A stretch of 57,375 nt of DNA from Clostridia bacterium. Its GTDB lineage: Bacteria; Bacillota; Peptococcia; DRI-13; SM3-B62. The stretch spans positions 1-57,375 of the forward strand of contig JAHDQS010000044.1 in NCBI GenBank assembly GCA_018433675.1, in the 5' to 3' direction. A model generated the notes under the pieces. The model was not told where the DNA came from. It did no database searches and worked only from the letters and a program-made list of their open reading frames with translations. The first letter of the stretch is position 1, and each line of letters starts with the position of its first letter. Of the stretch, positions 43,842 through 53,489 are shown in pieces. The translations under genes and the position numbers were made by a program.

Positions 43842-45245
43842 ATGGCGGGGAGAATGAGCAGAAAGCCTATCATTTTAATAGCCATCATATTGCTGACTAT
43901 AATTGGTTGTAGTGGGCAGGCAAAAGACCATGAGCAAGAAGAGGTGACATTTCCGACTGAGACGGATCAGGCTATGGTTCGTGAAACAGCAGGACAGGAT
44001 CCTGAGGTTTTTATTGAAATGTTGAAAAATAATCCTTTACATAGAAGCGGGGCTGTAAGTCCTGACAACCGATATTACGCTTATGAGGAAAGGAGCAGTA
44101 TTATCTTAGTACGGTTACCTACCGTTGAGGAATATGAGGCGGATAAGATCGTGGCGCCTAAGGTTCTGTTTGCAGACGGGATTCGCCAGAGCAGTTCCTT
44201 TGCTGAAATGGAGGCTGACTATGGGGAACTGCTGAAGCAACCGTTATTGACGATGGAAGAACTTCAAAAAGTCGAACGTGGACTGCGCTCTGTGTATAAG
44301 TGGGATATGTTTCACTCTTTGAAATTTAGCCAGGATGGCAGATATCTGGGTTATCTGCGCGAGCAAAATTTCGGAAGCGAGAGGACTTACACGGTTTATG
44401 TTTTGGATCTGCAGGATAACTGCCGGCTTTACAGCTTGCCGGTAAAGGAAAGCAGTCAATACTGGGGAATTATATGGCAGTCGGACAATGAGACCCTTGA
44501 AATTCATCTTCCCTCGGCTGAAAGTATTGGTGAGGGAGTTTATTTGGAGCTGCGCCGCCAGTGGCACATCCCTTCCGGCCAGTGTAAATTGAGTTATTAT
44601 AGAGAGGACGGAACAGATAACGGAAAAGAAATTTCCTCAGAAGAAGCACAAAAAGCTATAGCTGCATATGACCAGGTAGAAGCCAAACGGGAACAAGAAG
44701 GAGAGAAATGGAACAAGTTTACTGTGGAAGAATTGGTGGCTGCTTTGACACCGGCGGAGTTGGTCGAGGAATATAAAAGGTATTTTTCTTTGCATCCGAT
44801 ACAAATTGAATTGCTTAAAGGGCGGGGCTATAGTGAGGAGGCTATTGCTAAGATGGACAGTTGTGATTTTCAGCAGGAGGAGTCTGGTTGGCTTCTTAAC
44901 AAGGAGCTGATTGATGGTGCTAAAAGAATCTATCCTGAATTAACGGATCAGGATTTATCCAACTGGACCCATCAAAAATATAATGAGTATATTCAGGTAC
45001 AAAGTGAAAAAAACAATGCTCCCCCTCCGGAACTGAAGCGGGAAATAATTGAGAGAGGGTTGCCTGAGGACATTAATAGTGGTGTAGCCAAAGAATTTCA
45101 CGGCTGGGAGAATATGCTGGCTTATACCAATGAAGCGATAATAGCTATGTATGAAGCCAGGCAGGAGTCAGAGGCATTGTTCCGGAAAGGCGAAGCCTAC
45201 CGGTTGGCCGTACGGGCTGCTTATCTTAGGGAGGCGAAAGGGTAA
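43842..45245 (+). CDS. Lipoprotein with beta-propeller-like segment
   Basis: 467 residues. Signal peptide with lipobox LTIIGC (Cys at about residue 25). Middle part has WD40/PD40-like strands (GAVSPDNRYYAYEE, LKFSQDGRYLGYLRE, WQSDNETLEIHLPS). The C-terminal third is helical and contains KGRGYSEEAIAKMDSCDF, the same GYSxEE motif as the protein before. An outer-face role beside the giant repeat protein is inferred from position only. Confidence 0.7.
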   Translation: MAGRMSRKPIILIAIILLTIIGCSGQAKDHEQEEVTFPTETDQAMVRETAGQDPEVFIEMLKNNPLHRSGAVSPDNRYYAYEERSSIILVRLPTVEEYEADKIVAPKVLFADGIRQSSSFAEMEADYGELLKQPLLTMEELQKVERGLRSVYKWDMFHSLKFSQDGRYLGYLREQNFGSERTYTVYVLDLQDNCRLYSLPVKESSQYWGIIWQSDNETLEIHLPSAESIGEGVYLELRRQWHIPSGQCKLSYYREDGTDNGKEISSEEAQKAIAAYDQVEAKREQEGEKWNKFTVEELVAALTPAELVEEYKRYFSLHPIQIELLKGRGYSEEAIAKMDSCDFQQEESGWLLNKELIDGAKRIYPELTDQDLSNWTHQKYNEYIQVQSEKNNAPPPELKREIIERGLPEDINSGVAKEFHGWENMLAYTNEAIIAMYEARQESEALFRKGEAYRLAVRAAYLREAKG

Positions 45246-45337
45246 TATGATATAATATAAATCAGAAAATCAGCGTAAAATGTATAATATAGATACTATT
45301 GAATAACAAGGGTTAAATAAGGAGGAAGTTAATAAAC

Positions 45338-48300
45338 ATGATAAAAAGGCGCTTGTCGCTTATCCTCTGCTTGATTCTGATTACAGGGTTGTTCGTTTTG
45401 CCGGATACGGTAAAAGCCGACGGTGGTACGTCTTGGGAAAAATGGTTCAGCACGGGTACAGTCTACACGCGTGCCGCTGATAATGTCACCCGGTATAGCG
45501 CCGTACTAAACGGTCATGTGGACTGGAAAAACCGCCACGGTGGGCTTGATTTGGTGCGGGATGCCCACTTTAAGTACATTGACTTGACGGATTCCAGTAA
45601 GGGCTGGCAGTCAATAACGGTTGTGCCGGTGCCCTCCGGAGGCGGAGATTATTCCGAAGAGATTCACGGCTTGATTCCCGGGCATACATACCAGTTTTAT
45701 ACTTATTTAAATATGACGTCATCCGGCGGTCATGATGACGGCGGGCATTGTCAGAGGTTCACTACTTTGCCGGGAACCGGTACTCCGTGGACAGCATACA
45801 GCAGCAACGGGGTAATAGAGACTAAACCGGTGGGGAATGTGGGTAAATATGAGGCCGAACTCAGAGGACATGTGGAGTGGAAAAACCGCCGCGGAATGAT
45901 TGACCTGGTACGGGATGCTCACTTCAAGTACCTTGATCTGACGGATTCCAGCAAGGGTTGGCAATCTGTAACGGTGGTGCCGGTTCCCAGCGGGGGCGGC
46001 GATTTCTCCGTGCGTTTGCGCGGTCTGACCCCCGGGCATACATACCAGTACTATTCTTATTTGAATATGACCATGACCGGCGGCCATGAAAACAGCGCTA
46101 ACATGCAGAAATTTACTACCCAGCAGGGGACGGGTACCCCCTGGTCAACATACAGCAGTAACGGTATTGTGGCTACTATGGCCGCGCAAAATGTCACCCG
46201 GTTTGGGGCCGATCTCAAAGGGCATGTGGAGTGGCAAAACCAACACGGCATGATCGATTTGGTGCGGGATGCCCACTTCAAATATCTTGATCTGACAGAT
46301 TCCAGCAAGGGCTGGCAATCGGTGACGGTGGTGCCGGTTCCCAGCGGGGGTGGAGACTTTACCGTGCGTTTGAACGGTTTGACGCCCGGACACAAATACC
46401 AGTTCTATGCTTATCTCAATATGACCGTATCCGGTGGACACAACGATAGTCCCCATACCATGACCTTCAGTACTTTGCCGGGAACGGGCACCACCTGGTC
46501 AACATACAGCAGCGACGGTATTGTGGCAACCATGGATGCCCAAAACATTACTCAGTACGGGGCCGATCTGAAAGGTCATGTAGAATGGGAAAACCGGCGT
46601 GGCATGATTGACCTGGTGCGGGATGCCCACTTCTGGTATATAGATACTACTAATCCCCATGCAGGTGAGCGCAGTGTCACGGTGACCCCGATACCGAGCC
46701 GGGGCGGCGATTTTACCGCCCATCTGTCAGGTTTGGTTCCGGGACATACTTATAAATTTTATGCCTACATAAACATGACCATGTCCGGCAAACACACCGA
46801 TATCTTGCATGAACGCACTTTTACCACCAAGCCCGGGCAGGTGGCTTCCTGGCAACCTCCCTGGGTCAATCACGGCGGGGATAGCGACGGAATCCTGGCT
46901 ACATTGCCGGTTAAGAATATCGGGCAATACTCGGCCGATCTGTCCTGTCACGTGGAGTGGCAGAACAAATCCATTAACAAAGATTACATAACTGAACTGG
47001 GTTTTTGTTATGATGATGGTTCCTCGACGGGTAGAACAACAGAGGCCTTGCTTAAGGGAAGTCCTTTGCCTCTTCACACCAAAGGAGGAGATTTCACCAT
47101 ACACCTGGGTGGTCTGCAGCCCGGTCATACTTATACTTGTTATCCCTATGTTGAAATGGGCGGAACGGACAGCAAATGGATGTCCGAGGCTCAGAAAATA
47201 ACCGTCACTACTTTGCCGGGTACAGGCACACCCTGGAAGGATAAAAGCAGCATGGGGATCATTTCTACCATGCCGGTCAGCCATGTGGACACTTCCACGG
47301 TTGTTCTGCGCGGGCATGTGGAGTGGCAAAATCAGAACTATCTGACCAACTTAGTGCGGGAGGCATATTTCAAGTATCAGGATATCACTAGCGGTGAGAA
47401 GGACTGGAAAACGGTCCGGGTGATGTCGATACCTACCTATGGCAGAGATTTCTCCGCTACTGTTTCCGGCCTTACCAAAGGTCATGCTTATCGATTTTAC
47501 CCTTGTGTTAACATGACCATGTTGGGCAGTTATCACGACAGCGATCATGCTTTTGTGTTCACGGCAGGCGGCGGCAAACCTTTAACGATTAAGGCAGCCT
47601 TGCCCACAGGTATGGTTAAAAAATCGTACGGCGGTGCCTTAACCGCTGTCGGAGGCGATGGGAACTACACCTGGTATGGTACTGTCACAGCCTGGGACAG
47701 CTCAATTGTCAAAGGCGACGGCCTGATTCTATATCCCAACGGCGTTATCACAGGCGGACCGGTCACGGCGACTCCCGCCTCACCCCAAAACCTTCCCTTG
47801 CAAGTCTGGGCCACGGTGGTGGACGGCAGCGGCAACACCGGCAGCGCCGGTTTTACCATCGATATCCTTGATAAACTCAATATAACTACAGATAATCTGC
47901 CTGACGGCATGGTCGGAGCCGTTTATGGGACTAAAGAAGGAAAAACCGTGCTTCTGACCGCAGAAGGCGGGGATGGCCGCTACACCTGGAGCGGGACTAT
48001 TAAACCGGCTAACGGACTGACTCTAAAATCCGACGGAACCATCACCGGTACCCCGCAGAAACCCCTCGAGTCGGTAGTCAAGGCTACGGTCAGAGACGGC
48101 AAGGGTTTTAGAACAAATGTCGATTTTACTATTCGTACCCTGGAAAAACTTAAGATAACTACTTCCGGTTTGGTTGCCGGTACCACGGGAACCGCGTATA
48201 AAACTTCAGACGGGAAAGCCGTAAAATTGGCTGCAGAAGGAGGGGACGGTCGCTATACCTGGAGCGGGACTATTAAACCGGCTAACGGACTGACCCTAAA

Positions 48301-49831
48301 ATCTGACGGAACAATTTCAGGTACTCCCCAGTCGCCGATCTCATCAACCATCAGTGCGGTGGTCAGCGACGGCAGCGGCAATAAAGTAGAAGCAAACCTT
48401 AGCCTCCATGTCTTCAACAAATTGCAGATTACTACTAACATGCTGCCCGGGGGGCTGACCAGGAAACCTTACCGGACTCCTGCCGGAAAAGATGTTGTTT
48501 TGGCTGCCAAAGGCGGCGATGGGAACTATACCTACAGCGGCACAATAACACCTGCTAACGGTACACTTGAGGTTACTCAGGATGGGAAAATTACCGGGGT
48601 CCCAAGCTCCGCTACCAAGGTTAATCCCCTTACTGTTCAAGCTATGGTTAAGGATGGCAGCGGAAACAGCACAAAGGCCAGCTTTAAACTGTTTATTAAT
48701 GACCCCCTGCCTCTGGGCATTGTTGGTCAATTATATCAAGTCAGACTTGATGGCAGCGGCGGGTATGGGAATTATACCTACAGCGGCACAATAACACCTG
48801 CTAACGGAACTCTTGAGGTGACTGAGGACGGAATGATTACCGGCACCCCAAGCGACCCCACATATGCCAAACCCTTAACCGTTCAAGCTGTGGTCAAAGA
48901 CGACAGCGGAAACGCCGGTGGCATAACCCTGCAGCTTTCTGTTTTGAACCAGAGTGTTCTGCCTGTGATTATAACTACCGGCGAGTTGCCGGAAGGAACA
49001 GTGGGGGAGTTATACAGTGCTTCCCTGGCTGCCTTTGGCGGTGATGGGCAATACAAATGGAGCGGAGCGATCATACCGGCCAACGGGCTCACCCTGAAGG
49101 ACGACGGTACCATTACCGGTCACCCTCAAGCCAGTCTTACGTCAACTGTCTACGCTTCAGTCAGGGACTGCAGCGGAAAGACAGCAAAAGCTGAATTCAC
49201 CATCCGGACCACGGCGATAGTTACTTTGAGTCTGGTCGATACAAGGCTAGAGATGAATAATGAAAGCCAGCTCAGGTGTTTCTTTACCGTGTATCCGGCG
49301 GATGCTAACGTGGCCGTAAGTTCCGACAAACAAGGCACAGTCTTATGGGATCTAAGCGGGAGTGAGGGCAATTATCAGCTTGCTCTCAAAGCGGGGACTC
49401 CCTTTTACATGACGGATACTCCGGTCACCATTACCGTGAAAGCCGATAAGCCCGGTTTTACCGGGGCGTACAGGAAAATCACCGTACAGGTACCCTACAT
49501 CCCCAGAGGAGGAAGTGCCACGGCCCCCGGGATCCAAATCCTTCAATTTAGTTCAGATACCGGTCCGGGAGGCGGAAATGCCACCAAGATAGAAACCCTT
49601 AACCATCCGGGAGCCGTATCCTATGTGGTGTGCAAGCAGGCGGGAGCCTTTAGCAGACCGGAGGTAGGGGACAGTCCACCCCCGGGAGCGTCACCCTGTA
49701 CAGCAGGTGATATAATTAGCGGAGTGACAGCAGACATGCACCATCTTGGTGTCTATGCCCTGGATGCCTCAGGAAAGATCATAGCCTTTACTGATCATCT
49801 ATTGACAACAGGGGAGGTGTGTTTGGGATGA
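45338..49831 (+). CDS. Giant exported protein with six Fn3-like and six Ig-like tandem domains
   Basis: 1497 residues. Signal peptide (residues 1-28, cut near VKADGG). Residues about 30-745: six tandem units of about 117 residues, each with the pattern GTPW-(x)-SSNGI, HVEWKNR, DLVRDAHFKYLDLTDSSKGW and PGHTYQFYAYLNMT, a fibronectin-III-like fold. Residues about 746-1290: six units of about 90 residues with LPDGMVGAVY, AEGGDGRYTWSGTI and LKSDGTITGTP, the putative-Ig (He_PIG) type. The last 200 residues are unique. No sorting signal or S-layer domain is seen. Surface adhesion or scaffolding is likely. The overlapping downstream gene suggests a partner. Confidence 0.85.
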   Translation: MIKRRLSLILCLILITGLFVLPDTVKADGGTSWEKWFSTGTVYTRAADNVTRYSAVLNGHVDWKNRHGGLDLVRDAHFKYIDLTDSSKGWQSITVVPVPSGGGDYSEEIHGLIPGHTYQFYTYLNMTSSGGHDDGGHCQRFTTLPGTGTPWTAYSSNGVIETKPVGNVGKYEAELRGHVEWKNRRGMIDLVRDAHFKYLDLTDSSKGWQSVTVVPVPSGGGDFSVRLRGLTPGHTYQYYSYLNMTMTGGHENSANMQKFTTQQGTGTPWSTYSSNGIVATMAAQNVTRFGADLKGHVEWQNQHGMIDLVRDAHFKYLDLTDSSKGWQSVTVVPVPSGGGDFTVRLNGLTPGHKYQFYAYLNMTVSGGHNDSPHTMTFSTLPGTGTTWSTYSSDGIVATMDAQNITQYGADLKGHVEWENRRGMIDLVRDAHFWYIDTTNPHAGERSVTVTPIPSRGGDFTAHLSGLVPGHTYKFYAYINMTMSGKHTDILHERTFTTKPGQVASWQPPWVNHGGDSDGILATLPVKNIGQYSADLSCHVEWQNKSINKDYITELGFCYDDGSSTGRTTEALLKGSPLPLHTKGGDFTIHLGGLQPGHTYTCYPYVEMGGTDSKWMSEAQKITVTTLPGTGTPWKDKSSMGIISTMPVSHVDTSTVVLRGHVEWQNQNYLTNLVREAYFKYQDITSGEKDWKTVRVMSIPTYGRDFSATVSGLTKGHAYRFYPCVNMTMLGSYHDSDHAFVFTAGGGKPLTIKAALPTGMVKKSYGGALTAVGGDGNYTWYGTVTAWDSSIVKGDGLILYPNGVITGGPVTATPASPQNLPLQVWATVVDGSGNTGSAGFTIDILDKLNITTDNLPDGMVGAVYGTKEGKTVLLTAEGGDGRYTWSGTIKPANGLTLKSDGTITGTPQKPLESVVKATVRDGKGFRTNVDFTIRTLEKLKITTSGLVAGTTGTAYKTSDGKAVKLAAEGGDGRYTWSGTIKPANGLTLKSDGTISGTPQSPISSTISAVVSDGSGNKVEANLSLHVFNKLQITTNMLPGGLTRKPYRTPAGKDVVLAAKGGDGNYTYSGTITPANGTLEVTQDGKITGVPSSATKVNPLTVQAMVKDGSGNSTKASFKLFINDPLPLGIVGQLYQVRLDGSGGYGNYTYSGTITPANGTLEVTEDGMITGTPSDPTYAKPLTVQAVVKDDSGNAGGITLQLSVLNQSVLPVIITTGELPEGTVGELYSASLAAFGGDGQYKWSGAIIPANGLTLKDDGTITGHPQASLTSTVYASVRDCSGKTAKAEFTIRTTAIVTLSLVDTRLEMNNESQLRCFFTVYPADANVAVSSDKQGTVLWDLSGSEGNYQLALKAGTPFYMTDTPVTITVKADKPGFTGAYRKITVQVPYIPRGGSATAPGIQILQFSSDTGPGGGNATKIETLNHPGAVSYVVCKQAGAFSRPEVGDSPPPGASPCTAGDIISGVTADMHHLGVYALDASGKIIAFTDHLLTTGEVCLG

Positions 49832-50877
49832 GCAAGCAAATACGGCGTTTCTGCACGCAAAGGGGGAAGAGGAGGATGAAAAGACTTTCGTTTATCTTGT
49901 TTATGTTGGCGGCGGTAGGCCTTACCCTAATGCCGCAACCGGTCTTAGCTTCGACCGAGATAAGTGCTCTTTGTGTCTTGCCGGACCCAAAGACGGGTAC
50001 GGTAACCGTATCAGGGCGGATTGACTCCGATTCAGCCTTGGTCAGGGAACTATCCCTTATGATTATAAACAAGGCTGGGGCAGAGATTTGTTCGAGCCAA
50101 ACCTCCTCCCTTGACGACGGAAGTTTCAGTAAGACCTGCAGTCTGGGACAGATTCGGGCGGGGGATTATCTGGTTAAAGCCTCGGTGGACAACGGGGATA
50201 TACCCGCTTTGGCCTTCTTCAGCATCAGTGAGAAGGCTGTTGCCGAGCAAGACAAAAAAAAGATTGATTCCCAGCCGTTAATCAAAGTGGTTGTTCCCCT
50301 GCTCGCGTCCCCGAAAGTAGTTATAAAATCTCCGGTCTACAACGCCCAATGCCTGTCCGGGGAAACAATTACCGTCTTTGCTTCCGGGACCAACTGCGAT
50401 CATATGACTGCCTCTTATACGGATCCCGGCGGCAAGGTTACCTCGCTTGGAGTACAGAAGGGCAATAGCTACAACGCATCCTTCACGACACAACAAAGCG
50501 GAACCTACAAAATAACAGTCGGTGGCAGAAATACTCCTGACGATACATACCCCGGCTCGATCAGTGTCTGGACCGGCAATTCAATCGTTGTGAAAGCCCC
50601 GGCACCGACTGTACGCTTACTTATTCCATACGAGGCTTATGATGCTACGATTTGTCCTCCCGGGGATATTACCATTTCCGCCATCGGAACCGATTGCGAA
50701 ACCATGGAGGCCTGTATCGTAAAAAATAATCAAAAAACCTCTCTTGGGATGCAGCACGGCAATATTTACAAGGCTACTATAACGGAGACCACAAGAACTA
50801 ACATACGCGTCATTGTTTATGGCAAAAATTCAACCAAGCAAGTACAAAAAAGCTCATACCTATATGTAAGGCCGTAG
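49828..50877 (+). CDS. Exported protein with two Ig-like repeats, partner of the giant protein
   Basis: 349 residues. ATG 49828 overlaps the previous stop (ATGA) after GGGGAGG, so the two are translationally coupled; ATG 49876 is an alternative start that begins the signal peptide directly (MKRLSFILFMLAAVGLTLM, cut near VLAS). Two related segments carry a Cys pair each: VYNAQCLSGETITVFASGTNC and YDATICPPGDITISAIGTDC, each followed by SLGxQxGNxYxA. These are probably disulfide-stabilised beta domains. Confidence 0.75.
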   Translation: MSKQIRRFCTQRGKRRMKRLSFILFMLAAVGLTLMPQPVLASTEISALCVLPDPKTGTVTVSGRIDSDSALVRELSLMIINKAGAEICSSQTSSLDDGSFSKTCSLGQIRAGDYLVKASVDNGDIPALAFFSISEKAVAEQDKKKIDSQPLIKVVVPLLASPKVVIKSPVYNAQCLSGETITVFASGTNCDHMTASYTDPGGKVTSLGVQKGNSYNASFTTQQSGTYKITVGGRNTPDDTYPGSISVWTGNSIVVKAPAPTVRLLIPYEAYDATICPPGDITISAIGTDCETMEACIVKNNQKTSLGMQHGNIYKATITETTRTNIRVIVYGKNSTKQVQKSSYLYVRP

Positions 50878-51086
50878 TTTTCTCCGCACGATCAATTCTT
50901 TATACACGATCAATTATTTGTATCGGAACTTATCACAATTATGTCTGCGATAAGGATGGAAAAGGGGTTATCATAAAGGAAACTCTTCCCGGGAAAATAT
51001 AAATTAGAAGCGGAAGAAATAGAATGATAGAATAAGGGATAAGAATATTTTTTGTAATCTAACCGGTAGGGAGGAGTTAATAACAT

Positions 51087-52322
51087 ATGGATATCCGTGA
51101 TATAAAAAGAGCCCGTGAGAACCTCAAGGGTGTGATACATAAGACCGGGTTAGACCTTTCCACTACCTTTAGCGGGATGGCCGGTGCTCAGGTTTATCTT
51201 AAAAGCGAAAACCTGCAAAAAACGGGTTCCTTTAAAATCAGGGGAGCCTATAACAAGATGGTCGGACTTGATACAAATTCCAGATCAAAAGGGGTAATTG
51301 CGGCATCAGCAGGCAATCATGCTCAGGGAGTAGCCTTTGCTGCCCATAGTGCCGGGATTAACTCTTTGATTGTGATGCCGGAGACCGCCCCTTTTTCCAA
51401 GGTAGCGGCAACCCGTGGTTATGGTGCACAGGTATTGCTACACGGCCGAGTTTATGATGAAGCCTGTGAGAAGGCGCAAGAGATACAACAAAGTTCAGGA
51501 GCAGTTTTTATTCATGCTTTTGATGACCTTGAAGTTATAGCCGGGCAGGGTACAATCGGCTTGGAGATTATGGAGGAGTTGCCTGATGTCGACCTAATCT
51601 TTGTTCCCGTGGGCGGCGGAGGCCTTGCCAGCGGTGTAGCCTTAGCGGCCAAGAGTATTAATCCTCAAGCGAAAGTTATAGGTGTGGAGGCAAAAGGGGC
51701 GGCTTGCCTGAAGGCGTCCCGAGAGAAAGGCAGTCTTTGCCCTTTGACATCCATTCATACTATAGCCGATGGGATTGCCGTAAAGTGTCCCGGGGAATTG
51801 ACTTATAACTTGCTTAATAAATATATGGATGATGTGGTAGTAGTTGATGATGAAGAGATAGCCAGTACTATTCTTTTACTTTTGGAAAGAGCAAAAATGA
51901 TAGTAGAGGGTGCCGGAGCGGTATCTCTGGCGGCAGTACTTTATAATAAATATCCCGTGTCCGGCAAAAAAATTGCTGTGATAATCAGTGGCGGTAATAT
52001 AGACGTTAATTTCATTTCCCTCATAATTGAGAAGGGTCTGGTGAAAGCAGGCCGTCATATTCGTCTGGTTACTTCTTTGCCGGATATACCGGGCAGTCTG
52101 CAGGCTTTTTTGGAGATTGTGGCTCGGGAACGGGGTAATGTTATTTCAATTAACCATGACCGTACCCAGCTTCAATTACCTATTGACCGGGCTTGTATTG
52201 AGGCTGTAGTAGAGACCCAGGGGCGTGAACACGGGGAAAGGATAATAAAGGTACTGAAAGACTCCGGCTTTAATGTAGAAGCTGCTATGCTTAAGTTTGG
52301 TGCCTCGGATAAGCCATCTTAA
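51087..52322 (+). CDS. ilvA/tdcB: Threonine ammonia-lyase (threonine dehydratase) with ACT domain
   Basis: 411 residues. It converts L-threonine to 2-oxobutyrate and ammonia. PLP Lys50 is in KTGSFKIRGAYNK. The phosphate-binding loop is GGGGLASG (about 177-184). The C-terminal ACT domain (about 325-405) begins after GRHIRLVTSLPDIPGSL. The short form with one ACT domain is typical of catabolic or feed-forward enzymes in Firmicutes. AGGGAGGAG before the ATG supports the start. Confidence 0.93.
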   Translation: MDIRDIKRARENLKGVIHKTGLDLSTTFSGMAGAQVYLKSENLQKTGSFKIRGAYNKMVGLDTNSRSKGVIAASAGNHAQGVAFAAHSAGINSLIVMPETAPFSKVAATRGYGAQVLLHGRVYDEACEKAQEIQQSSGAVFIHAFDDLEVIAGQGTIGLEIMEELPDVDLIFVPVGGGGLASGVALAAKSINPQAKVIGVEAKGAACLKASREKGSLCPLTSIHTIADGIAVKCPGELTYNLLNKYMDDVVVVDDEEIASTILLLLERAKMIVEGAGAVSLAAVLYNKYPVSGKKIAVIISGGNIDVNFISLIIEKGLVKAGRHIRLVTSLPDIPGSLQAFLEIVARERGNVISINHDRTQLQLPIDRACIEAVVETQGREHGERIIKVLKDSGFNVEAAMLKFGASDKPS

Positions 52323-52381
52323 TAATACAAGGGAAAGAGAGATAGTTTTGACATATGTAGATGCAGATAGTGGAGGGGAGA

Positions 52382-52500
52382 ATGATCTGTGCGAGAAAAA
52401 GACATAAAACGTTCGAAGAACGGTTAGCTGGGTATACTGGTGAATATACACGTGTGCTGAATGGCAAACCGGAAAACCTCAAGGAAAAGAGGTCTGGTAG
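52382..52500 (+). pseudogene. mazE: MazE antitoxin C-terminal fragment, frameshifted
   Basis: From ATG 52382 the frame reads MICARKRHKTFEERLAGYTGEY, the toxin-binding tail of MazE-type antitoxins. A shift near 52450 is needed to reach CAEWQTGKPQGKEVW and the TAG at 52498-52500. The N-terminal DNA-binding half is absent or not recognisable. It lies directly before mazF. Confidence 0.7.
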
Positions 52501-52865
52501 ATGAGTTTTATTCCAGAGCAAGGAGATATTATCACCCTTGAGTTTGATCCCCGGGCCAGTCACGAACAGAAGGAAAAAGACCGGCTCTGGTTGTCAGTAA
52601 TAACACCTTTAACAACTTCACAAAGATAGCCATGGTTTGTCCTATTACGAGTAGGAATAGAGGTTTTCCTTTACATGTAACTCTCGATGAAAGAACAAAG
52701 ACGAGTGGTGTTATTATGTGTGAACAGGTTAAATCACTTGATATAAACGCTAGGAAGGTAGTATATCAAGAAAAAGCTCCGGCAGATATTATGGAAGAGG
52801 TAGTAGATATACTTATAGGTTTTTTAGAGGCATCACCAACAGAAACAAAGACGAAGATGGAATAA
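52501..52865 (+). pseudogene. mazF: MazF endoribonuclease, one-base frameshift
   Basis: ATG 52501 opens MSFIPEQGDIITLEFDPRAS HEQ; the A run near 52575 then shifts the frame to GKRPALVVSNNTFNNFTKIA and MVCPITSRNRGFPLHVTLDE through to 52865. The second part, with LDERTKTSGVIMCEQVKSLD, is a complete MazF core. If the base is real, the toxin is dead, as would be expected next to a broken antitoxin. Confidence 0.82.
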
Positions 52866-52916
52866 CATTATCAACTAAAATGAGGGTTCAAGCAAGAGTA
52901 AAAATAAAAGGATAAC

Positions 52917-52947
52917 AAAAAAGACCCTCCTGGGCCTTTATTTTTTT
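52917..52947. terminator. Terminator hairpin beside the tRNA-Leu remnant
   Basis: AAGACCC-TCCT-GGGCCTT with T-rich sequence on the right and A-rich on the left, so it could act in both directions. It resembles the terminator of the intact tRNA gene at 54888-54914. Confidence 0.6.
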
Positions 52948-52948
52948 G

Positions 52949-53062
52949 GTGCCGCGGAAGGGACTTGGCCATGCACAAGTCTCGCATCGATGCATTGCGT
53001 CGTGTCTCGCTTTGAACCCCCACGCCCTTGCGAGCGGTAGATTTTGAGTCTGCCGAGCGGCG
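52949..53062 (-). pseudogene. tRNA-Leu partial copy with internal insertion
   Basis: GGTGCCGCGGAAGGGACTT equals the 3' end of the tRNA-Leu at 54923 (as read on plus). About 46 foreign bases follow. Then GAACCCCCACGCCCTTGCGAG and GGTAGATTTTGAGTCT resume the tRNA (T arm, variable arm, anticodon), and the 5' part is lost. The order matches an integration-type duplication of a tRNA 3' end, later damaged. Confidence 0.75.
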
Positions 53063-53171
53063 TTATTGCATGTTTCTTTATGTATCAAAAAGTCAATAAT
53101 AGCAAGGCTTTTGTAATTATGGCAGTAAGATTGCAGTAATTTTGCTTTGCTCAAAATAGCATTAGTGACAT

Positions 53172-53489
53172 TTATTTCATGGTATTTTTCAGAAGGCGGG
53201 AGTAATTTCTAGCACCGTGTAATATACGATAGATTAAGACCTTGTTATCTATAAAACGGTAAAAAGCTATATAAGGATCAATGACGACCGTTCTAAAATT
53301 ATATTTTTTAAGGGAACGTTCCAGAAGTGGTGCACCAGATTGAGGATAACTCTCAAGTCGCTGTAAAGATTGCATAATGCTTTCAAGCATTCTGTCTGCG
53401 GCCTGGGGATTTTCAGCCATTATATAGTCGAATATTTCCTCCAAGTCTGAATCGGCAGCCGGCAGCAAGTCAACATTATATTTTTCCAT
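53172..53489 (-). CDS. RelE/ParE-family toxin
   Basis: 105 residues, beginning MEKYNVDLLPAADSDLEEIFDYI. Central LESYPQSGAPLLERSLKKYNFR and final YRILHGARNYSRLL form the ParE/RelE plasmid-stabilisation fold. The start overlaps the antitoxin end by 14 nt. All core segments are present, so the module looks intact. Its orientation is opposite to the similar module at 54173. Confidence 0.88.
   Translation of the reverse strand: MEKYNVDLLPAADSDLEEIFDYIMAENPQAADRMLESIMQSLQRLESYPQSGAPLLERSLKKYNFRTVVIDPYIAFYRFIDNKVLIYRILHGARNYSRLLKNTMK

Noticed and set aside
45425-47575. Tandem DNA repeats as a CRISPR or satellite array
   Set aside because: The 350-bp period is in frame and encodes Fn3-like domains of one protein; there are no short conserved repeats with unique spacers.
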